Assembly: GCA_000997105.1 (NCBI GenBank)
Contig: LCEJ01000013.1
Span: forward strand, 1-13,912
Origin: Candidatus Daviesbacteria bacterium GW2011_GWA2_42_7
GTDB lineage: Bacteria; Patescibacteriota; Microgenomatia; Daviesbacterales; UBA10151
Direction of reading: 5' to 3'
DNA length: 13,912 nt
The notes below the pieces were generated by a model that saw nothing but the letters and a program-made list of their open reading frames with translations, did not search any database and was not told the origin of the DNA. A program made the position numbers and the translations under genes. Below are positions 1 through 5,257 of the stretch, in pieces. Each line of letters opens with the position of its first letter. The first letter of the stretch is position 1.

Positions 1-1772
1 CCACCGTCACCTTGGATAATACTATCCCGATTGAGCTGGTATCATTGAGTCTGGTTTCAACCATCACACTTTCCGGGACTTATGTGGTCGGGCCTTTGGG
101 TAGCGGAGAAGATAGTGCGGATTTGACTGTTGCTTCAATTAATTCCATGAACGCAACCGACCTTGCCGGTAACTTGCAAACATCAACCTTACTGCCGGCC
201 AGTAACATTGCCGATACCAGCGACATTGTAATCAATACCACCGCCTCGGTCACTCCTCCACCGGCCACCACCGGCACCATCACCGTTATAAAAGACACTG
301 TGCCTGATAATGTCCAGGATTTTGAATACCGGCTAAGGAGCGGCGCTTTTGACCAAAGTTTCCTACTAGATGATGACGGCAATTTATTAAATGATTTGTC
401 CAATACCAGGATTTTTGCTGACCTTACTCCCGGTACCTACACTGCCCAGGAAAACGGTCCCGCGAACAACTGGGTATTGTCTACTATCCTTTGTTCAGAT
501 CCTGATAGCGGGACAACGGTTGATATAATTTCCCGTACTGCTACCATTAACCTGGTTGCCGGCGGGAACGTCATTTGTACCTTTACTAACACCTTGAACC
601 GATCTATCTCCGGCGTGAAGTTTGAAGACCTAAACGGCAATGGGGTTAAAGTCGCGGGAGAGCCCGGCCTGCCTAACTGGACGATCTTTCTTGATACTAA
701 TGATAATGGGGCGCTGGATACCGGTGAGGTTTCCGCTACAACTGATGTTAGCGGTAACTACCTGTTCTCTAATTTGAACAATATTGTTTATAACGTCCGG
801 GAGCTCTTACAGGACGGTTGGGTGCAAACTTTGCCTGCCTTGGGTAAATATGTGGTTGACCTGCGGACGCTGAATTCTGCCATTGACCAGGATTTTGGGA
901 ATGCCCAGGTATACTCGGTAGGCGGTCAGGGAAGCTTCGTATCTACCGGAGGTACTTCCGGTTCCACTACTTCAGTAGTCTCCCGGGGAATCTCTACCAT
1001 TACTGTTACCTCAGGGGATGGTACCAGCACGGTTACTATCCCTGACGGCACAGTGATAACCAGGACGGATGGTTCACCGATGGATATATCCCTTCTTACC
1101 TCCACTACTCCTTCCGTGTCCTCCTTATCAGGCATGGGCAGTGGGGTTGTGGTTGACGGGGTACTGCAGTGGGGCATCCCGAATATAGGCCTCGCGTTTA
1201 ATCCGGCCATAACTTTAAGTATCTTTTTAGGTACTTCTTTTAATGGCCAGACTCTAAATGTGCAAAGGTCAGTCACCGGTACTTCCGGCTGGACCTCTGA
1301 CGGAATTGTCGCTCCTGCTACCTGTGTAGTTTCTGCCGGGCTGTGTTCATTCCAGGCAACTAAGGCATCATTTTATGCTCCAACTCACACAACTTCATCC
1401 TCAAGTTCTTCCTCAAGCAGCTCCTCTTCCGGCTCCGGCGATGGGCTGTCAGATGGATTAGGGTGTGCAACTCATGATTGCAGCGGCAACGTTGTAGCTG
1501 CAGCGGGCACCACTCCTTCATTTAAAGAAGAAGCGCTGGGTGAATCCAGCGCGGCTGGTGAAGGTGAAGGTTTACCTGAAGTTTTGGGAGCTGAAGATGT
1601 GGGAGCAGATGGGAATGTAGGGATTGGGGGAGGGAATTTACTAGAGCAGCAAGTTATAGGGGGGCAATCTATTCTTGGATACTTGTTAAGCCAGAGGATA
1701 TTACTTGGAATATTGGCCGTCCTGATTGTAATGTTTGTAGCGAATAAACTCTATATTGCCAAACCCTCATAG
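1..1772 (+). CDS. Surface adhesin-like multidomain protein, C-terminal part (5' end outside window)
   Basis: The frame is open from the first bases and reads TVTLDNTIPIEL before the TTG at 12, so the gene begins upstream and that TTG is internal. Numbering from codon 12, about 586 residues are seen. Residues 1-75 resemble a bacterial Ig-like repeat (VTLDNT opening, ATDLAGN near the end). Residues about 88-195 look like a prealbumin-like fold module (TGTITVIKDTVPD, then TPGTYTAQE, ending ICTFTN). Residues about 198-297 match an SdrD-B-like domain with Asp/Asn-rich, probably calcium-binding loops (EDLNGNG, DTNDNGALDTGE). A Ser-run linker follows near residue 465, then a Gly/Glu-rich stretch and a hydrophobic helix at about 563-581 with a short basic tail. 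No LPXTG motif is seen, so anchoring is probably by the helix, with the bulk outside the cell. Adhesion or surface-layer function is inferred from domain types. The 3' end overlaps the convergent CAP gene by 22 bp. Confidence 0.85.
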   Translation, partial: TVTLDNTIPIELVSLSLVSTITLSGTYVVGPLGSGEDSADLTVASINSMNATDLAGNLQTSTLLPASNIADTSDIVINTTASVTPPPATTGTITVIKDTVPDNVQDFEYRLRSGAFDQSFLLDDDGNLLNDLSNTRIFADLTPGTYTAQENGPANNWVLSTILCSDPDSGTTVDIISRTATINLVAGGNVICTFTNTLNRSISGVKFEDLNGNGVKVAGEPGLPNWTIFLDTNDNGALDTGEVSATTDVSGNYLFSNLNNIVYNVRELLQDGWVQTLPALGKYVVDLRTLNSAIDQDFGNAQVYSVGGQGSFVSTGGTSGSTTSVVSRGISTITVTSGDGTSTVTIPDGTVITRTDGSPMDISLLTSTTPSVSSLSGMGSGVVVDGVLQWGIPNIGLAFNPAITLSIFLGTSFNGQTLNVQRSVTGTSGWTSDGIVAPATCVVSAGLCSFQATKASFYAPTHTTSSSSSSSSSSSSGSGDGLSDGLGCATHDCSGNVVAAAGTTPSFKEEALGESSAAGEGEGLPEVLGAEDVGADGNVGIGGGNLLEQQVIGGQSILGYLLSQRILLGILAVLIVMFVANKLYIAKPS

Positions 1773-2179
1773 GCGTAGTAGTCACCATAACTTTCTACAC
1801 AAACAAGCGGTGTGTCTTTCCGCATATTAGCTGCATGTTTTGGTGATTTAATCCACATTTCAACTGCGTTATGGTTTGGTGTCCGGGCCAAATTCTCAGT
1901 AACCAGCTTGTAGTGGGGATAAGGCATGGACTTACTTTTTGCCCTGTCATAGAAGCCGTTATGGGTAAATTCATCTGAGATTTCTTTTGCCCGCGTCGCT
2001 GCAAAGTTACAGGTTAAAGGGTCTGTCCTGACTGCTGCCAGGCCATAGGATGCCCGGTATTGATTGACTTTGGTGAGTATTTCGTTCGCACTTTCAGCCG
2101 CATAAGCCGGTGTGGCTATTGTTACCAAGAAAAGGCAGATAGGGATAATTGCCAAAAACAGCAATGCCTGATGTTTCAT
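1751..2179 (-). CDS. Secreted CAP/SCP-domain protein
   Basis: This 142-aa protein starts at ATG (2179) with a clear Sec signal peptide: hydrophobic core at residues 5-22 and a likely cut after AYA (about 27). The mature part is a compact CAP (SCP/PR-1-like) domain of about 115 residues, short for the family. Family hallmarks visible are VNQYRASYGL near the start, His73 in FTHNG, Glu95-Asn96 in ENLA, and His115 with Asn118 in SPKHAANM. These correspond to the His/Glu cavity of CAP proteins. Cys57 and Cys127 could form a disulfide outside the membrane. Bacterial CAP proteins are extracellular, but their biochemical role is mostly unsettled, so none is assigned. The gene is divergent from uvrB and runs tail-to-tail into the surface-protein gene, sharing its last 22 bp, with no room for a terminator between them. 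Confidence 0.9.
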   Translation of the reverse strand: MKHQALLFLAIIPICLFLVTIATPAYAAESANEILTKVNQYRASYGLAAVRTDPLTCNFAATRAKEISDEFTHNGFYDRAKSKSMPYPHYKLVTENLARTPNHNAVEMWIKSPKHAANMRKDTPLVCVESYGDYYAYEGLAI

Positions 2180-2189
2180 TAATAACTTG

Positions 2190-2219
2190 ATATTAGTAAC
2201 TATTTTTTTACCTTGTCAA
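2190..2219 (-). promoter_or_regulatory. Putative promoter of the CAP gene
   Basis: On the minus strand a perfect TTGACA (2214-2219) is followed after 18 nt by TAATAT (2190-2195, four of six consensus positions). The -10 box ends 10 nt before the ATG, so transcription would start about 4 nt before the start codon and the mRNA would be nearly leaderless. No Shine-Dalgarno sequence is visible. Confidence 0.5.
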
Positions 2220-2278
2220 GACCATTCGTATTTTATTTGGATTATGATAAAATAAGAAAGGCGAAACATGGTCCGTTT

Positions 2279-4414
2279 ATGTCAAAGTTTCAGATTGTTT
2301 CCGACTTTAAGCCTACAGGTGACCAGCCTCAAGCGATTGAGAAGTTAGTTTCAGGCCTTAAAAATGGGTTAGAACACCAGGTTTTGCTTGGTGTGACTGG
2401 CAGTGGGAAAACCTTTACCATGGCTAATGTTATCCAGGCAGTGCAAAGGCCTACCCTGATTATCTCCCATAATAAAACTTTAGCCGGGCAATTGGCCCAG
2501 GAATTCAGGTCAATTTTCCCCAATAACGCCGTGGAATATTTTGTCTCCTACTATGACTATTATCAGCCGGAAGCATATATCCCCCAGTCTGATACCTATA
2601 TTGAAAAGGAAACCCAGATTAATGAAGAGATTGAAAAGCTAAGGCTTTCCACCACCGCTTCCCTTATGACCCGTAAGGATGTAATTGTGGTGGCTTCCGT
2701 ATCTGCCATTTATAACTTAGGTTCCCCGGTGGAATACGGCCAGGCAATTTTGGAAGTGAAAGCCGGGATGAAGGTAAGTATAGACCAGGTTTTGCGGATT
2801 TTGACCAAGATGTACTACGAGCGCAATGATATTGACTTCCACCGCTCAACTTACCGCCTTAGGGGGGATACCCTGGATATTTTCCCTTCTTATAAGGATG
2901 AGGCTGTCCGGGTGGAGTTTTTGGGGGATAAGGTGGAGAAAATATCCATACTTAACCCACTAACAGGCCAGGTGGACCCCACAGATATAACCCAGGTTAT
3001 TTTTCCTGCCAAACATTACATAACCCCTGACCAAAGGGTGGAGTCCTCTTTAGCACAGATTGAAGAGGACCTGAAAAAACGTCTCCGGCAACTACGAACT
3101 ATGAACAAATTACTAGAGGCACAGCGTCTTGAGCAGCGTACCCACTACGACCTGGAGATGATCAAAGAGTTTGGCTACTGTAACGGGATTGAAAATTACT
3201 CAAGGTATTTTGACGGGCGGGAGCCGGGGGATCCGCCTTACACCCTGCTTAACTATTTTCCTGCCCGCAATGCTACGTCCACCAGCAACGCTTCGCGTAG
3301 CGATGCGGACTGGCATAGCGTTGCAGGCGGGCCTAAGGATTTCCTGCTGATTTTAGATGAGTCCCATATGACCATCCCGCAAATTAGGGGGATGTATAAC
3401 GGTGACCAGGCTAGGAAAAGTACGCTTATTGATTTTGGGTTCAGGCTGCCTTCGGCTTTGGATAACAGGCCTCTCAGGTTTGATGAATTTATAAGGACTA
3501 TAAACCAGGTTATTTACACCTCGGCCACTCCGGACGAGTTTGAAATGTCCCTGGCCCGCTCCTCCTCTGTCATTGCGAGCGGAGCGAAGCAATCTCAATC
3601 AGGGATTGCCGCGTCCTCCCTCGACAAGCTCGGGACTCCTCGCAATGACAAGAAGGGATATGACGGTATTACTGAACAGTTGGTTCGGCCCACGGGTATT
3701 TTAGACCCGGAAATAATTATCCGTCCGGTAGATGGACAAGTTCAGGACTTGATGGGGGAGATTGCAAAACGGGTAGAAAAAGGCGAGCGGACTCTGGTTA
3801 CAACTTTGACCAAAAGGATGGCCGAGGATTTGTCAGAATACCTGCATGATAAGGGTATAAAAGTCCACTACCTGCATTCTGATGTGAAGACCCTGGAAAG
3901 AAGTGACATACTCCAATCCCTTCGGATGGGGGAATACGATGTCATTGTGGGGATCAACCTTCTTCGGGAGGGCTTGGATTTGCCTGAGGTATCTCTGGTG
4001 GCCATTTTAGATGCGGACAAAGAGGGGTTTTTAAGGTCACGGACTTCCTTGATCCAGACCATGGGACGGGCTGCAAGGCATGTAAAAGGCCGGGTGATTA
4101 TGTATGCAGACATTGTGACAGGTTCCATGAAACAGGCCATAGAGGAGGTAGAAAGAAGAAGAAAGTACCAGGCAGAATATAATAAGAAACATAATATTAT
4201 CCCCAGAAGTATAGAAAAAGCCTTAAGGGAGAGGCTAATTGAGAAGGTTGAGGAAGAAACAGGTGAAAAAGTTTTGGAAATTGCCGATATCCCGGTAGGG
4301 GATAGGAAAAGGATTGTGAAACACCTGGAGGAACAAATGAAACTGGCAGCAGAAGCCTTAGACTTTGAAACAGCAGCCAAACTAAGGGATCAGATTAAAG
4401 AATTAAGTATTTAG
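2279..4414 (+). CDS. uvrB: UvrABC excinuclease subunit B (UvrB), with two in-frame repeat-derived inserts
   Basis: UvrB is the helicase-like subunit of nucleotide excision repair that receives damaged DNA from UvrA and recruits UvrC. The ATG at 2279 gives the standard N-terminus MSKFQIVSDFKPTGDQPQAI; the frame also opens at a TTG at 2213, but that adds 22 residues unlike the family. Seen in order: Walker A GVTGSGKT (38-45), the damage-probing beta-hairpin region YYDYYQPEAYIP (91-102), DESH box (360-363), TSATP, VRPTGILDPEI, INLLREGLDLPEV, QTMGRAARHVKGR, and a C-terminal UVR motif for contact with UvrC. The protein is 711 aa against about 660-675 usual. The excess is two inserts, at about residues 329-352 and 430-459, both encoded by palindromic repeats. 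Removing them gives about 656 aa. All core motifs are intact, so activity is plausible. Confidence 0.97.
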   Translation: MSKFQIVSDFKPTGDQPQAIEKLVSGLKNGLEHQVLLGVTGSGKTFTMANVIQAVQRPTLIISHNKTLAGQLAQEFRSIFPNNAVEYFVSYYDYYQPEAYIPQSDTYIEKETQINEEIEKLRLSTTASLMTRKDVIVVASVSAIYNLGSPVEYGQAILEVKAGMKVSIDQVLRILTKMYYERNDIDFHRSTYRLRGDTLDIFPSYKDEAVRVEFLGDKVEKISILNPLTGQVDPTDITQVIFPAKHYITPDQRVESSLAQIEEDLKKRLRQLRTMNKLLEAQRLEQRTHYDLEMIKEFGYCNGIENYSRYFDGREPGDPPYTLLNYFPARNATSTSNASRSDADWHSVAGGPKDFLLILDESHMTIPQIRGMYNGDQARKSTLIDFGFRLPSALDNRPLRFDEFIRTINQVIYTSATPDEFEMSLARSSSVIASGAKQSQSGIAASSLDKLGTPRNDKKGYDGITEQLVRPTGILDPEIIIRPVDGQVQDLMGEIAKRVEKGERTLVTTLTKRMAEDLSEYLHDKGIKVHYLHSDVKTLERSDILQSLRMGEYDVIVGINLLREGLDLPEVSLVAILDADKEGFLRSRTSLIQTMGRAARHVKGRVIMYADIVTGSMKQAIEEVERRRKYQAEYNKKHNIIPRSIEKALRERLIEKVEEETGEKVLEIADIPVGDRKRIVKHLEEQMKLAAEALDFETAAKLRDQIKELSI
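3263..3332 (+). repeat. Palindromic element inserted in-frame in uvrB (first insert)
   Basis: Outer arms GCCCGC (3263-3268) and GCGGGC (3327-3332) enclose AATGCTA (3269-3275) against TAGCGTT (3316-3322, one wobble), then GTCC/GGAC and a central CGCT/AGCG hairpin. It encodes about 24 residues between NYFP and KDFLLILDESH, which are nearly adjacent in ordinary UvrB proteins. The peptide is rich in Ser, Ala, Asn and Arg. Its sequence differs from the other three elements, so it may be a separate family. Confidence 0.7.
3568..3650 (+). repeat. Palindromic element inserted in-frame in uvrB (second insert)
   Basis: Perfect 12-bp inverted arms TGTCATTGCGAG (3568-3579) and CTCGCAATGACA (3639-3650) bound an 83-bp element. 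An inner pair GCAATC (3589-3594) / GATTGC (3604-3609) adds a second stem. The segment 3621-3631 is the reverse complement of GAGCTTGTCGA, a module also found in both uvrA elements. The element encodes about 30 residues beginning SVIASGAKQS and ending PRNDK, placed between the TSATP motif and the VRPTG motif. Confidence 0.85.
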
Positions 4415-4440
4415 CAATTTTTGCTATCCTGTAGTAGAAT
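4411..4440 (+). promoter_or_regulatory. Putative promoter overlapping a hairpin at the uvrB stop codon
   Basis: TTAGCA (4411-4416, four of six to TTGACA), 18 nt, then TAGAAT (4435-4440, five of six to TATAAT). The -10 box ends 12 nt before the ATG at 4453, so the predicted mRNA leader is only about 5 nt. The -35 overlaps a perfect small inverted repeat TAGCAA-TTT-TTGCTA (4412-4426) that contains the uvrB stop codon. No U-tract follows, so this is not a typical terminator. Confidence 0.45.
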
Positions 4441-4452
4441 TTACTTCATATT

Positions 4453-5118
4453 ATGGCCGAACTAGTTACGTTTAAGGAAATGCAGAGAAGAACAAAGTAT
4501 CATCCTGAAGAAAGGCATCTTTATGTATTTAGTAACATATACTATCCTGATTTTTTTGACTTTTATTGGAGACAATTTCCCGACGAAGGCACTTACCCTG
4601 GAGTTAGATTGTCTGATAGAGTAAATCTTTTTATTCAGTCCACCCGGCTTAGGCCTTTCGTGTTGTCTTTTGATGATTTTGAAACCACGCTAAGGTTGCA
4701 CCAAGAAGGCCTAGCTTTGGGACAGGAGGGAGATTACCTTGAAATTAGTAATACGGGGTCTGGTATGACTTTAAGAACCGGGCAAAACATCCGAATTTAC
4801 TCCAAAGCTGATATTGATGCGGAGGCCGGAGAAGTTGTATTCACTCCTGAAATAGCAGATATCTCAATACGAAGAAACTTTCTTCTAAACCCGAAGAATA
4901 TTGGTAGTGAGGTTCTTGAGAAGATGGGGTTTTGTCAGCTAAGAATAGGTTTTCCGCGTCCAATTAGAATTGAACATTTGGTGGGTTATGCGGGATATCT
5001 CCCCAATGACCATTTTGACCGAGACGGAAGGCCACTTTGGGAGTTAGATAAGTTTCCTGTAGCAAGGGTTTCTTACATTTCTGAACCGGAATCTATGGAT
5101 GAACATTGGGTTGGATAA
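4453..5118 (+). CDS. Hypothetical soluble protein of 221 aa, unrecognised
   Basis: I do not recognise this protein. It starts at ATG 4453, just downstream of a promoter-like sequence, and ends before a 139-bp gap leading to uvrA. There is no signal peptide or membrane helix, so it is probably cytoplasmic. The N-terminal third is aromatic-rich (LYVFSNIYYPDFFDFYWRQF). The middle (about 95-140) reads like beta strands separated by Gly/Asn turns (EISNTGSGMTLRTGQNIRIY). The C-terminal part (about 160-205) has LRIGFPRPIRIEHLVGYAGY and NDHFDRDGRPLWELDKFP. There is only one Cys, and no nucleotide-binding motif is visible. Its position between uvrB and uvrA could hint at a DNA-damage link, but it has its own promoter-like sequence, so a shared function is only a guess. 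The long open frame and lack of overlap support a real gene. Confidence 0.75.
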   Translation: MAELVTFKEMQRRTKYHPEERHLYVFSNIYYPDFFDFYWRQFPDEGTYPGVRLSDRVNLFIQSTRLRPFVLSFDDFETTLRLHQEGLALGQEGDYLEISNTGSGMTLRTGQNIRIYSKADIDAEAGEVVFTPEIADISIRRNFLLNPKNIGSEVLEKMGFCQLRIGFPRPIRIEHLVGYAGYLPNDHFDRDGRPLWELDKFPVARVSYISEPESMDEHWVG

Positions 5119-5133
5119 AATGTTCCGTGTTAG

Positions 5134-5175
5134 ATATTTATCAAATATTTATCAAACCCCCGAGGTTTAATATTT
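5134..5175 (+). repeat. Tandem 11-bp repeat and imperfect hairpin upstream of uvrA
   Basis: ATATTTATCAA occurs twice in direct tandem (5134-5144 and 5145-5155). Overlapping it is a dyad: AAACC (5154-5158) with GGTTT (5164-5168), extended by AAATATT (5143-5149) with AATATTT (5169-5175) across a 4-nt bulge. It lies after the 221-aa gene and before the uvrA promoter, and could be a weak terminator or a binding site. I see no further feature in this 139-bp gap apart from the uvrA promoter. Confidence 0.4.
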
Positions 5176-5198
5176 GGTATTTCGCTGGTCTTTGCCCC

Positions 5199-5227
5199 TT
5201 TTCAAAGTTTGCAAAATTAGTTATAAT
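5199..5227 (+). promoter_or_regulatory. Putative uvrA promoter
   Basis: A perfect TATAAT (5222-5227) lies 17 nt downstream of TTTTCA (5199-5204, four of six to TTGACA). Transcription would start near 5234 and leave about 24 nt before the ATG at 5258, with only a weak purine stretch as ribosome binding site. No LexA-type operator is evident. Confidence 0.55.
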
Positions 5228-5257
5228 GACATGCATTTATTCGGGAAAAATTGGGCT

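Noticed and set aside
1396..1440. Serine codon run in the surface protein as a possible repeat array
   Set aside because: It is a low-complexity linker in a stalk-like position, common in surface proteins, and has no CRISPR-like or unit-spacer structure.
2213..2278. TTG start at 2213 for uvrB
   Set aside because: The extra 22 residues do not look like UvrB, the codon overlaps the promoter of the divergent CAP gene, and the ATG at 2279 fits the family N-terminus.
3868..4380. 170-codon open frame on the minus strand inside uvrB
   Set aside because: It is antisense to conserved UvrB motifs, has a Ser/Leu-rich composition typical of a reverse-strand shadow, and no ribosome binding site.
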